This document shows, in pieces, positions 41,819 to 51,839 of a stretch of 64,000 nucleotides of DNA. The stretch is from JAAYUD01 sp041907665 (GTDB lineage: Bacteria > Bacteroidota > Bacteroidia > Bacteroidales > Bacteroidaceae). The notes under the pieces were generated by a model, which searched no databases, was not told the origin of the DNA, and was given only the letters and a program-made list of their open reading frames with translations. Position numbers and translations under genes: made by a program. Location: assembly GCA_041907665.1 (NCBI GenBank), contig JAYRGW010000008.1:1-64000 (forward strand), read 5' to 3'. Within the stretch, counting starts at the first letter, position 1; the number at the start of each line of letters is the position of its first letter.

Positions 41819-44800
41819 ATGAATAAAGTGGAACAGGATAGTACAAAACGACATATTACAGCTCAATCTTTATTTGACGATATATTGGTAAATCATGAGA
41901 ATAAAAGTATGTCCATCAATGAAAAATATGAAGCAATATATCTCGACTTTTTAATGATGTTAAAAGAAAAGACAAGAGATAGCGAAATCGTATTTTCGGG
42001 CCCGTTTCCACGTATGACTTATCTATTCAAAAAGCATCAACTTCCAGAAACGATTTACTTTCATATCAATGGATTCAGAATACGCGGTAGAGAAAATAGA
42101 TCGAAAGACCAAGCGGAACTAAAAGAAACCTACAAATATGATTTAAAAGCATTAACCGAATTTATCTCGGCCGTATACGGAGAAGAGCCACAAAACAGAT
42201 TAAAACAATTACTTCGTTTCCCTTATAAAACATCAGAACGAAAGAAGACATTAGTAAAAAACATACGAATTGCTGTAGAAAACTGGGATGAACAATATAT
42301 ATATGGTAGAAGTGAAATCAATGGACAGAATATAATCAAAATAGACTACACAACAAAAGGCATCGCTGAAAACAGTTTTGAATATTTCAAAGATCTATTT
42401 TCGGCAAACTGCCAAATAAATATAGTAAATCCCTCTTTTGAAGACGGAATCTATTATCCTGAATTAATGATTTTTGAACCGGACTACCTAATAGATATAA
42501 GTTCGATAGCCGCTTGTTTCACAGAATACAGCAATTCGGCAATTAATTATTTAGTCAATAAAATAAAACCAGCGGTAATATCGGCTCCTATCTTACTCGG
42601 TAACTTTGCCGGTCAACTACTAGATGAATTGATTAATAATAAAACAAAAGACTCTATTAAATATGCTGAAAGCGTAAAAAGGTTCTTCAAAAATCATGCT
42701 CTAGACCTGGCTACATGCAATGATATAAACCAGCATTTTCACATAAATGCCAAACAACAACTGGAAAATCTGACAAACCTTATTTCAAAAACGTTTAAAG
42801 AACTTGCTAATTTACAGTTTGATGAGCTCATTCTAGAGCCATCTTTCTTATGCGAGACACTTGGTATACAAGGACGTATGGATTTACTACAAGCCGACTA
42901 TCGGATATTGATGGAACAAAAGTCGGGGCAACGAAACTTTAAAACAGGGAAACACAAAGAAGCACACTACATACAAATGTTACTTTACCAAGCTGTGTTA
43001 CATTACAACTATGCATTAAAAAATGAACAAATAGCCAGTTTTTTACTCTATTCTAAATATCCGGACGGACTCATAGAAGAAGGCCCTGCTCCCAAACTAC
43101 TCTTGGAAGCTTTAAAAATTAGAAACGAAATAGTGAAGAACGAATTATCATATACCGATAAAAAGTCAGTTAAAAAGATATTTGAGCAGTTGACTCCTGA
43201 CTATTTAAATATGAAACACAAAAACGATAAGCTATGGAAAGAATATCAACAGCCGCAACTAAAAGAACTACTAGACTTCTATCATCAAGCCACCGAATTA
43301 GAGAAAGCATACTTTGAGCGTTTTTTTGCCTTTGTTGAAAAAGAAAATATTTTATCGAAGATAGGCAATCCAAATAATGAAAACGATGGCTTCTCAAGAA
43401 TATGGAATGCGACGCTAGAAGAAAAGAAGCAAACGGGCGATATCTATCATAATTTATCTATTATAGAAAAAAAAGGTACACAACAAGATAGCGGATACGA
43501 TGAAATAACATATCAACTACCAATAACAGAAGATTGTTTTATATCAAACTTTCGAGTAGGAGATATTGTTATAACTTACCCATATATTGAACAACAAGAG
43601 CCGAATGCATTGCAAACAATGGTATTGAGAGGTAGTGTAAAAGACATACAAAACAAACAAATCATTATCAAGCTAAGGGCACCACAACGAAATGAACAAC
43701 TATTCAATAAAGATAAAAGATGGAAATGGGCTATCGAACATGATTTTGTAGAATCATCGTATGGAGCAATATACAAGTCTCTTTATTCCTTCTTTAGCGC
43801 TCGAATGGAACGAAAAGAACTATTGTTGAATCAAAGACAAGCAAAGTGTGACAAAAGCAAGACATTGAACGGCAATTATGGGCCTTTTAATGAATTAGTA
43901 CTTAAAGCAAAACAAGCGCATGATTACTTCCTGCTTATAGGTCCACCGGGAACAGGAAAAACTTCTTTCGGATTAGTTAACATCCTAAAAGAAGCCCTTA
44001 CTGATAAAACCACATCTATTTTACTATCCTCATTTACTAACAGAGCCGTTGACGAGATTTGCAGTAAACTAGTTTTGCATCATATACCTTTTATTCGTCT
44101 CGGATCTGAGCTTTCTTGTGATCCTGCATATAAAAAAGATTTACTATCAAACAAAGTAAAAGAATGTTCGAATGTTGATGCTATCAAACAGTTACTATAT
44201 AACTCACACGTTGTAGTAGGCACAACATCTGCATTAACTTCTAAACTAAGTATATTTAATATAAAACATTTCGATTTAGCTATCATTGATGAGGCTTCTC
44301 AAATATTAGAGCCACAATTGCTCGGAATAATATGTGCACAGTATAAAGGAAACAATGCCATAGAAAAATTTGTCTTTATTGGCGACCACAAGCAACTTCC
44401 GGCCGTAGTACAACAATCGGCAAGAGAATCTAAAGTTGAAGATAATATACTAAGAAATATAGGACTGACAAATTGCCGTGAATCTCTCTTCGAAAGGCTC
44501 ATCAAACTGCAAAAAGACAACTCAAACGTGAGTTATATGCTAACCAGACAAGGACGAATGCATCCTGACGTAGCACAATTTTCAAACAAATATTTCTATG
44601 AAGGCAAATTATGCCCCATACCACTAGAACATCAACAAAGAAAGTTGGATTATACGACATTTGATAAAAGTAACGAAATCGAAAGCATCATAGCTACCCG
44701 CAGAGTATGTTTCTTTGCTTCTAAAAGTAATTCCACCCCATCCGTTAAGATAAACATTCCAGAAGCTAAAAAGGTTGCTGAAATTATATACACCATTTGG

Positions 44801-45181
44801 AAACTCTATGGTAAATGTAGAAAAGCATTCGATGTAAATAGAACGATAGGTGTTATTGTCCCCTACCGCAACCAGATATCTACGATACGAAAACAACTTA
44901 ATTCGTATAATATTGAAGAATTACAAAATATTACAATAGATACGGTGGAGCGTTATCAAGGTAGCGAACGAGATATTATTATTTACGACTTCACGATTCA
45001 CAAAGACTATCAACTAGATTTTCTAACAAATAACTCTTTTGTTGAAAACGGCAACATAATTGATAGAAAACTCAATGTAGCATTGACCAGAGCTCGTGAA
45101 CAATTATTTTTGATAGGCAATCCGAAGATACTAAAAGAGAATAAGATATTTGAAAGCCTAATTGAAGATGCAAAAAGATAA
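41819..45181 (+). CDS. Dna2-like nuclease-helicase (PD-(D/E)XK plus SF1 helicase)
   Basis: 1,120 residues, cytoplasmic. The N-terminal half contains a RecB-type PD-(D/E)XK nuclease: LILEPSF, GIQGRMDLL with the Asp (about 356), MEQKSG with Glu-x-Lys (about 365-370) and a following QMLLYQAVLHY helix. The C-terminal half is an SF1 Upf1/Dna2-type helicase: Walker A IGPPGTGKT (about 706), Walker B IIDEAS (about 821), GDHKQLP, QGRMHP, RYQGSERDII and NVALTRAREQ (about 1084). No Fe-S Cys set is evident. It lies 32 bp after the endonuclease gene, ending the row. Fused nuclease-helicases of this kind process DNA ends or flaps; antiphage defence is another possible role. Confidence 0.9.
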   Translation: MNKVEQDSTKRHITAQSLFDDILVNHENKSMSINEKYEAIYLDFLMMLKEKTRDSEIVFSGPFPRMTYLFKKHQLPETIYFHINGFRIRGRENRSKDQAELKETYKYDLKALTEFISAVYGEEPQNRLKQLLRFPYKTSERKKTLVKNIRIAVENWDEQYIYGRSEINGQNIIKIDYTTKGIAENSFEYFKDLFSANCQINIVNPSFEDGIYYPELMIFEPDYLIDISSIAACFTEYSNSAINYLVNKIKPAVISAPILLGNFAGQLLDELINNKTKDSIKYAESVKRFFKNHALDLATCNDINQHFHINAKQQLENLTNLISKTFKELANLQFDELILEPSFLCETLGIQGRMDLLQADYRILMEQKSGQRNFKTGKHKEAHYIQMLLYQAVLHYNYALKNEQIASFLLYSKYPDGLIEEGPAPKLLLEALKIRNEIVKNELSYTDKKSVKKIFEQLTPDYLNMKHKNDKLWKEYQQPQLKELLDFYHQATELEKAYFERFFAFVEKENILSKIGNPNNENDGFSRIWNATLEEKKQTGDIYHNLSIIEKKGTQQDSGYDEITYQLPITEDCFISNFRVGDIVITYPYIEQQEPNALQTMVLRGSVKDIQNKQIIIKLRAPQRNEQLFNKDKRWKWAIEHDFVESSYGAIYKSLYSFFSARMERKELLLNQRQAKCDKSKTLNGNYGPFNELVLKAKQAHDYFLLIGPPGTGKTSFGLVNILKEALTDKTTSILLSSFTNRAVDEICSKLVLHHIPFIRLGSELSCDPAYKKDLLSNKVKECSNVDAIKQLLYNSHVVVGTTSALTSKLSIFNIKHFDLAIIDEASQILEPQLLGIICAQYKGNNAIEKFVFIGDHKQLPAVVQQSARESKVEDNILRNIGLTNCRESLFERLIKLQKDNSNVSYMLTRQGRMHPDVAQFSNKYFYEGKLCPIPLEHQQRKLDYTTFDKSNEIESIIATRRVCFFASKSNSTPSVKINIPEAKKVAEIIYTIWKLYGKCRKAFDVNRTIGVIVPYRNQISTIRKQLNSYNIEELQNITIDTVERYQGSERDIIIYDFTIHKDYQLDFLTNNSFVENGNIIDRKLNVALTRAREQLFLIGNPKILKENKIFESLIEDAKR

Positions 45182-45560
45182 AGAGCCACATACAATTTTA
45201 TTTTTTTAACATCACAATTTTATATTAATAAATATAAATTCCATCTCGTTTACGATAGATAAACAAAATATCTTCATTTTTCTGAAGCGAAAAGGATTAT
45301 TGAACTTTAAACATCATATTATGCACTTCATATATATTTTCTTGCATAATAGACATAGTGAACAAAAATATATTTCCAGATAGTAATAAGAAAATATACT
45401 TTTTTTCATCCCAATAAATGCAAAAAGCATCTAAATCATGCTTTTCCATCGAAATGGATAAAAGGTAAAGAATATTGAAAGCATAATTGTTATGCGACTT
45501 TTTTTTATTAATTTTGCCAAGAATTTACAAAACAGTAATTATATATAAAGAAAAAGACTT
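45182..45560 (+). promoter_or_regulatory. Leader of the polysaccharide export operon with GCATAA inverted repeats
   Basis: There is no gene in these 379 bp. A promoter is seen: TTG at 45487-45489 and TAATTTTG at 45509-45516, 19 bp apart, with about 40 nt to the ATG. GCATAA-TTG-TTATGC (45481-45495) is a perfect palindrome centred on the -33 box. TATTATGCA (45317-45325) and TGCATAATA (45343-45351) use the same half-site further upstream. AAAAGCAT/ATGCTTTT (45423-45430 with 45438-45445) is a further small hairpin. These look like operator sites for a dimeric regulator. Confidence 0.65.
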
Positions 45561-46361
45561 ATGAAAATAAAGCTGAATATCTTGCTCATCACATTAGCAT
45601 GCATCGCTTTTACTTCGTGCCAATCTTATAAGACTATACCCTATTTGCAGGGACTAGACAGCCTTAACTTGACCAAAGTCCAAGCTTTGCCTCGCGAAGC
45701 TCGAGTAATGCCACAAGATTTGGTAAGTATTATTGTATCATGTTCTAATCCTGAGTTAGCAGTTCCGTTCAATTTAAGTGTACAAACAGCTGTTAACGTT
45801 GCACAACAGAACCAATACACAACATCACAACCAGTAATACAACAATATTTAGTAGATAGTGAAGGCAATATTGACTTTCCTATTTTAGGAAAATTAAATA
45901 TCGGTGGGATGACTAGAATAGAAGTACAAGATTTAGTAAAATCAAGACTCAAACCATATATTAAAGAAGAACCGATAGTAACAGTCAGATTAGCAAATTT
46001 CCGAATTTCTGTTATTGGCGAAGTTACAGATCCGGGAACATATAATATTACGAATGAGAAAGTAAATATTTTTGAAGCATTAGCTCTAGCAAAAGATATG
46101 ACTGTTTATGGACGTCGCGATAATGTACACGTTATTCGAGAAAATGCACAAGGGCATAAGGAAGTGGCGACATTAGATATAAGTAAGGCAAACATATTAC
46201 AATCACCTTATTACTATCTGCAACAAAACGATATTGTATACGTAACGCCCAATAAGGCGAAAGCAACAACGGCTGACATTACTTCGAGCACGACAATCTG
46301 GTTCTCTATTGTCGGATCTTTAATGTCGCTAGCTAGTATCATGATCGCATTATTTAGATAA
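45561..46361 (+). CDS. Polysaccharide export outer-membrane lipoprotein (Wza-type)
   Basis: 266 residues. The lipobox AFTSC gives a lipidated Cys near 20. The Poly_export domain (about 45-150; VMPQDLVSIIVSC, YLVDSEGNIDFPILGKLNIGGMT) is followed by an SLBB-type domain (about 150-230; RISVIGEVTDPGTYNI) and a C-terminal hydrophobic helix (TTIWFSIVGSLMSLASIMIALF), as in the Bacteroidales branch that ends in a membrane anchor. It forms the outer-membrane exit for capsule or exopolysaccharide. It is 8 bp before the Wzc-type gene. Confidence 0.93.
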   Translation: MKIKLNILLITLACIAFTSCQSYKTIPYLQGLDSLNLTKVQALPREARVMPQDLVSIIVSCSNPELAVPFNLSVQTAVNVAQQNQYTTSQPVIQQYLVDSEGNIDFPILGKLNIGGMTRIEVQDLVKSRLKPYIKEEPIVTVRLANFRISVIGEVTDPGTYNITNEKVNIFEALALAKDMTVYGRRDNVHVIRENAQGHKEVATLDISKANILQSPYYYLQQNDIVYVTPNKAKATTADITSSTTIWFSIVGSLMSLASIMIALFR

Positions 46362-46369
46362 ATATAAAT

Positions 46370-48844
46370 ATGATGAACGAAGAAATCAAAAATAGTAATT
46401 CGAACAATACAAGTCCGGAATACGAAGAAGAAAATATTGATTGGAAGGCCTTACTATTTAAATGTTTTCTACATTGGCCATGGTTTTTAGGATCGATTGC
46501 AATATGTATTATTTGTGCATGGATGTATTTACACTTTGCAACTCCAATTTACAAAACAACAGCTTCGGTTTTAATCAAAGAAGAAGACAAAAAGAATAGT
46601 AAAAATATGAATGGGTTATCGGATCTAACCCAACTAGGAATTTTTTCCTCTACCCAAAATTTTGATAATGAAATAGAAGTTTTACGATCAAAAACTCTAA
46701 TTAAGAACGTTATAGAAGAATTAAATCTAAATACAAACTATTATCAAAAAAAAGGAATAAAAACGATAGAATTATATAACGACAGTCTTTTTGAGGTTAT
46801 ATTACCGCCAACTCAATCGGAGAAGTTAGGGAAAAGAGTAAAATTCAAAACTACCTATCATCCAAACGGTTCGATGGACGTAGAAGGCTTGATCGGCAAA
46901 AAGAAATACAGCAAACATTTTGCCCATTTGCCCGGCTTAATACCTACAGAAGTAGGGACTTTTTGTTTTCAACGGACAAAAGCTGTAAAACCATTTGTAG
47001 AGGATCAAGAATTTGATATAATTGTCCAGAATCCAATACAAGTAGCAGAAACGTATAGTAATAAACTAGACGTAGCTCCCAGTTCGAAGACGACAACTAT
47101 TGCATTACTAACATTTAATGACAGCCAAAAAGAAAGAGCTGTCAACTTCATTAACAAATTAGTCGAAGCCTATAATAATAATGCAAATCAAGATAAAAAC
47201 GAGATAGCTGAAAAAACTCGACAATTCATTGATGAACGAATTAAAATCATTAATGATGACCTCTTCAACACTGAAAAGGATTTAGAGAACTTTAAACGTC
47301 AGGCGGGATTAACAGATTTGAAAAGTGATGCCGAATTGGCAATTAAAGAAAATTCGGAATACAACAAAATGCAAGCGGAAAATGCTACTCAACTTAATAT
47401 CATAAAATATTTGAGAAAAGCTATCTCGAAAAAAAGCTATTCTGTCCTTCCTACTCAAATAGGCGTTACAGACCAAGCCTTAGCAACGCAAATTGACGCC
47501 TATAATAAATTAGTAATTGAACGTAACCGCTTATTAAAAAATTCAACAACAAACAACCCAGTTATTGCAAATCAGGATATAACTATCAAAGCGACACAAG
47601 ATGCTATACGTGCAACACTACACAGTATTGAACAGGGATTAGCAATCACCCAAAAAGGTATTAATGTCCAAACGGGAAAATACAATGAGAAAATTAGCAA
47701 AGCTCCTACTCAAGAGCGGCAATTTTTAAGTATTTCACGTCAACAGGAAATTAAATCACAACTATACCTGATGCTATTGCAAAAACGTGAAGAAAATTCC
47801 ATAGAACTCGCATCCACCGCAAATAACGCAAAAATTATCGATGCTGCCCTTGCTGATGATTTACCTATTTCACCGAAACGTAGTATTATTTATTTGGTTG
47901 CATTGGTTATCGGTGTAGCATTGCCCATTGGAGGTATTTATGTAAGCGACCTGCTAAGATTCAGAATAGAAGGCCATGAAGATGTAGAGAAACTTACAAA
48001 ATGTCCAATCATAGGTGATATTGCACTGACGCCGGAGTCTGAACGACAAGGTAGTATCGCAGTGAAAGAGAATGTAAACGATATGATGGCAGAGACATTT
48101 AGAAGCATCCGTACCAACTTGAAATTCATGTTGGGTGACAATAAAAAAGTTATCATGGTCACTTCTACGACTAGTGGTGAAGGAAAAACATTCACCTCTA
48201 CAAACTTAGCTATAAGTTTCTCTCTTCTAGGTAAAAGTGTAGTATTGGCTGGATTGGATATACGTAAACCGGGTCTTAATAAAGTATTTAAAAGACATCA
48301 TTTCGAAACAGGTTTAACTCAATTCCTGGCACATCCCAATTCAACAGACTTAATGTCATTGGTTAAACCGTCGAAGATTGTCGATCGGCTAGATATACTA
48401 CCGAGTGGAACGATACCACCAAATCCAACAGAATTAATAGATAGCCCTGCGCTCCAAAAAGCAATAAGTATTTTAAAAGAAAAATACGATTACGTTATTC
48501 TAGACACAGCCCCAATAGGATTGGTATCAGACACACAACTTATCGGGAAAGTAGCAGATTTAGCTATATATGTATGTCGAGCCGATTATACTCCTAGAGC
48601 GGATTTCATGCTAATAGAAGAATTGAGAAAACAAAAGAGATTGCCTAACCTTTGTTGTGTTATTAATGGGGTAGACTTTACCCAAAGAAAATACGGATAT
48701 TACTATGGATATGGTAAAAAGTATGGATATGGAGGATACGGTAAGCACTATGGTTATGGATACGGATATGATAAGACTAGTGATGAAAAATTTGACAAAA
48801 AAGACATTAATAATAACAAAGATCATACCCCAAAAACAAGGTAA
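46370..48844 (+). CDS. Wzc-type polysaccharide co-polymerase and tyrosine autokinase
   Basis: 824 residues. A Wzz domain (about 20-130, first membrane helix near 38-58), a GNVR-type coiled region to about 480, a second membrane helix near 507-527, and a cytoplasmic BY-kinase: Walker A TSTTSGEGKTFTS (about 598-610), Walker A' GLDIRKPG (about 626-633), Walker B VILDTAPIG (about 706-714). The tail is a Tyr/Gly-rich cluster (YGYYYGYGKKYGYGGYGKHY, about 777-796) that is the site of autophosphorylation. It controls chain length and export with Wza. Confidence 0.95.
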   Translation: MMNEEIKNSNSNNTSPEYEEENIDWKALLFKCFLHWPWFLGSIAICIICAWMYLHFATPIYKTTASVLIKEEDKKNSKNMNGLSDLTQLGIFSSTQNFDNEIEVLRSKTLIKNVIEELNLNTNYYQKKGIKTIELYNDSLFEVILPPTQSEKLGKRVKFKTTYHPNGSMDVEGLIGKKKYSKHFAHLPGLIPTEVGTFCFQRTKAVKPFVEDQEFDIIVQNPIQVAETYSNKLDVAPSSKTTTIALLTFNDSQKERAVNFINKLVEAYNNNANQDKNEIAEKTRQFIDERIKIINDDLFNTEKDLENFKRQAGLTDLKSDAELAIKENSEYNKMQAENATQLNIIKYLRKAISKKSYSVLPTQIGVTDQALATQIDAYNKLVIERNRLLKNSTTNNPVIANQDITIKATQDAIRATLHSIEQGLAITQKGINVQTGKYNEKISKAPTQERQFLSISRQQEIKSQLYLMLLQKREENSIELASTANNAKIIDAALADDLPISPKRSIIYLVALVIGVALPIGGIYVSDLLRFRIEGHEDVEKLTKCPIIGDIALTPESERQGSIAVKENVNDMMAETFRSIRTNLKFMLGDNKKVIMVTSTTSGEGKTFTSTNLAISFSLLGKSVVLAGLDIRKPGLNKVFKRHHFETGLTQFLAHPNSTDLMSLVKPSKIVDRLDILPSGTIPPNPTELIDSPALQKAISILKEKYDYVILDTAPIGLVSDTQLIGKVADLAIYVCRADYTPRADFMLIEELRKQKRLPNLCCVINGVDFTQRKYGYYYGYGKKYGYGGYGKHYGYGYGYDKTSDEKFDKKDINNNKDHTPKTR

Positions 48845-48863
48845 CTCTCTTCCATAAGAAAAT

Positions 48864-48921
48864 AATAATGTGCCAAAAGTCGAAATAAAGAAATTTTTAT
48901 ATCGGCTATTGGCACATTATT
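48864..48921 (+). terminator. Hairpin between wzc-type and fkp genes
   Basis: AATAATGTGCCAA (48864-48876) and TTGGCACATTATT (48909-48921) form a perfect 13-bp stem; inner bases (AGTCGA with TCGGCT and flanking A/T pairs) extend it further. No T run. It separates the export pair from the fucose genes. Confidence 0.6.
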
Positions 48922-48979
48922 AATTTATAAAAAAGTAAAATGAGAAAATAAAGAGGTAAACTAAATAAAGACAAACACT

Positions 48980-51832
48980 TTGAAAACACTGTTATCGTTA
49001 CCACCCAATCTGGTAGAAAGTTTTTATCAGTTGGAAAAAGTAGATTCTGAGAAATATTTCTGTTCGTCTGACCCCATAGGCACCAAACTTGGCTCGGGAG
49101 GAGGAACAACATGGTTACTTGATGCTTGTAAAAAAGGAGAGAACGATACAGAACCTTTTATTGAATGGATTAGCAAAGAGAAAAGGATTTTAATTCATGC
49201 AGGAGGACAAAGTCGGAGACTACCAGCCTACGCTCCATCTGGAAAAATACTAACACCAATACCTATCTTTGATTGGGAAAGAGGACAACAGCTGGGACAA
49301 AATTTACTATCACTGCAATTACCTCTTTATGAAGAGATACTAAAAAAGACACCAGACAAAATTCATACATTAATAGCTAGCGGTGACGTATATATACGGA
49401 CAGATGCATCGCTACAAGATATTCCTGATGCCGATATTGTATGCTATGGTTTATGGACCAATCCGGCACTAGCAACTAATCATGGTGTATTTGTAATGAA
49501 ACGATCTAATCAAAAAGAATTGGATTACATGATACAAAAGCCCAATCCTGAAGTATTAGAAACATTATCAAAAAGCCACCTTTATTTAATGGATATAGGT
49601 ATATGGCTGCTTAGCGACAGAGCAATGGAAATCCTAACAAACCATTCTTATTCAAATGTTTCAAAAGAGGTTAGCTATTATGATTTGTACTCCGAATTCG
49701 GATTGGCATTAGGTAAACATCCGAAAATAGTAGACGCTGAATTGAACAAACTATCTGTAGCTATTTTACCGCTACAAGGGGGAGAATTCTATCATTATGG
49801 TACAAGCAAAGAACTATTATCCTCGACATTGACTATTGAGAACAAAGAATTCGATCAACGGAAAATAATGCATCACAAAGTAAAACCAAACCCTGCAATC
49901 TTTGTACAAAATGCCATCACAGACTTTACATTTTCCAATAAGAACGAAAACATTTGGATAGAAAACAGTTATATCGGGAATAAATGGAAATTGGGTTCTT
50001 GCCAAATTATCACATGTATTCCTCCCAATAATTGGAATTTATCATTACCAGACAACATTTGTATAGATGTTGTTCCTGTTGATAAAAAGGGATTTGCCGC
50101 TCGTCCTTATGGATTCTTTGACATGTTCAAAGGCGATGTTTCGAGCGAAAAGACGATCTATCTAAACAATACGATAACCACATGGCTTAAAGAACGCGGT
50201 ATAAAACCGGAAGAACTCGAAGGAGAGACTTCGGATATTCAATCGACAAAATTATTTCCCGTTACAGAATCAATTGAAGAATTAGAACTGCTTTTCAAAT
50301 GGATGATATCAGAGCCAAAATTGGAAAGAGGAAAAGAATTATGGATAAAATCAAAAAAACTTTCCGCAGATGAGCTATCTAACCAAGCCAACCTTTCAAG
50401 ACTTTACAAACAACGAGAATCATATAGAAAAGAGAACTGGATAGAGTTAGCAAAGAATCATGAAAGAAGTATATTTTATCAACTTGATTTAGTCGATGCA
50501 GCACAAGAATATAGCCGTTTGAATCTCCCCACTCCAGAAGTATTAGATGACAATGCATCTCCAATGACAAAAATACACAATCGGATGCTTCGCTCGTATA
50601 TCTATCAATTAAAAGGTGATAAGACTGCTATAAAAGAGCAAGAGACTGCTTTCGGTCTGTTGCGAGAGGGGCTTATGGAGGAATTGTCGGGAAAAGAAAG
50701 TGTTCCACATTTGAATGTATACCCAGATCAAATTGTTTGGGGCAGATGCCCAGTAAGAATTGATGTAGCAGGTGGTTGGACAGATACTCCACCCTACTCG
50801 CTCTATGCAGGAGGAAATGTGGTCAATTTTGCTATCGAACTAAATGGGCAACCACCACTACAAGTTTATATCAAACCAACAACTGCACAACATATCCTAT
50901 TGCGCTCCATAGACATGGGAGCGACAGAAATTGTCTCTACTTATGAAGAGTTAATGGACTATAAAATAGTAGGATCGCCTTTCTCTATTCCGAAAGCGGC
51001 TTTAGTATTAGCAGGATTTTCACCATTAAGCGCATTCAAAAAGTATGTTACACTCGAAGAACAGCTCAAAGACTTTGGAGCAGGTATCGAAATAACACTA
51101 CTTGCAGCAATACCTGCAGGATCAGGACTTGGAACAAGTTCTATATTGGCATCGACAGTACTTGGCGCCCTCAATGACTTCTGTGGATTAGAATGGGACA
51201 AGAATGAGATATGCAAACGCACATTGGTATTGGAACAATTACTCACTACCGGTGGAGGTTGGCAAGATCAATATGGAGGGGTATTGCAAGGCGTGAAGCT
51301 ATTGCAGTCCAATTCGGGGTTCAATCAAAGTCCACTGGCGCGTTGGTTACCGACATATTTGTTCACTTCTTCCGAATACAAAGATTGCCACCTGTTATAC
51401 TATACCGGCATAACCCGAACAGCAAAAAATATCCTAGCGGAAATAGTCCGTTCGATGTTTCTTAATTCAGGTTACCATCTAAGATTACTCAGCGAAATGA
51501 AACACCATGCCCTATGCATGAATGAAGCTATTCTCAAAAATGACTTTAGCGAATATGGGAAGTTGGTATATCAAACATGGCAACAAAACAAGCAGTTGGA
51601 TCGCGGAACAAATCCTCCCGCTATAGAAGCTATCATCAACAAGGTAAAAGACTACTGTTTGGGATACAAATTACCGGGAGCAGGAGGTGGAGGTTATTTA
51701 TACATGGTAGCCAAGGACCAGCAAGCAGCACAAAACATTAAAAAGATATTATTGGAAAACGCCCCAAACGGACGTGCCCGATTTGTAAATATGACACTAT
51801 CCAACAAAGGATTCCAAGTTTCTAGAAGTTGA
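48980..51832 (+). CDS. fkp: Bifunctional L-fucokinase / L-fucose-1-phosphate guanylyltransferase
   Basis: 950 residues, the length of Bacteroides Fkp. The N-terminal half is the pyrophosphorylase domain (LIHAGGQSRRLPAYAPSGK; HTLIASGDVYIR), and the C-terminal third is a GHMP kinase (VWGRCPVRIDVAGGWTDTPP, about 585; AAIPAGSGLGTSSILAS, about 710-727; KLPGAGGGGYL). It turns L-fucose to Fuc-1-P and then GDP-fucose for surface glycans and glycoproteins. It starts at TTG (48980): the KTLLSLPPNLV sequence after it matches the start of known Fkp, and no ATG precedes it. It is 7 bp before fucP. Confidence 0.97.
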   Translation: MKTLLSLPPNLVESFYQLEKVDSEKYFCSSDPIGTKLGSGGGTTWLLDACKKGENDTEPFIEWISKEKRILIHAGGQSRRLPAYAPSGKILTPIPIFDWERGQQLGQNLLSLQLPLYEEILKKTPDKIHTLIASGDVYIRTDASLQDIPDADIVCYGLWTNPALATNHGVFVMKRSNQKELDYMIQKPNPEVLETLSKSHLYLMDIGIWLLSDRAMEILTNHSYSNVSKEVSYYDLYSEFGLALGKHPKIVDAELNKLSVAILPLQGGEFYHYGTSKELLSSTLTIENKEFDQRKIMHHKVKPNPAIFVQNAITDFTFSNKNENIWIENSYIGNKWKLGSCQIITCIPPNNWNLSLPDNICIDVVPVDKKGFAARPYGFFDMFKGDVSSEKTIYLNNTITTWLKERGIKPEELEGETSDIQSTKLFPVTESIEELELLFKWMISEPKLERGKELWIKSKKLSADELSNQANLSRLYKQRESYRKENWIELAKNHERSIFYQLDLVDAAQEYSRLNLPTPEVLDDNASPMTKIHNRMLRSYIYQLKGDKTAIKEQETAFGLLREGLMEELSGKESVPHLNVYPDQIVWGRCPVRIDVAGGWTDTPPYSLYAGGNVVNFAIELNGQPPLQVYIKPTTAQHILLRSIDMGATEIVSTYEELMDYKIVGSPFSIPKAALVLAGFSPLSAFKKYVTLEEQLKDFGAGIEITLLAAIPAGSGLGTSSILASTVLGALNDFCGLEWDKNEICKRTLVLEQLLTTGGGWQDQYGGVLQGVKLLQSNSGFNQSPLARWLPTYLFTSSEYKDCHLLYYTGITRTAKNILAEIVRSMFLNSGYHLRLLSEMKHHALCMNEAILKNDFSEYGKLVYQTWQQNKQLDRGTNPPAIEAIINKVKDYCLGYKLPGAGGGGYLYMVAKDQQAAQNIKKILLENAPNGRARFVNMTLSNKGFQVSRS

Positions 51833-51839
51833 TACGACC

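Noticed and set aside
41819..45181. Calling the Dna2-like gene a proven antiphage system
   Set aside because: No partner defence genes, toxins or methylases are nearby; its neighbours are receptor and surface nuclease genes.
48777..48979. Low-complexity Tyr/Gly repeat at the end of the Wzc-type gene as a DNA repeat element
   Set aside because: The repeat ends within the coding region and is the expected tyrosine cluster of BY-kinases; what follows is an ordinary hairpin.
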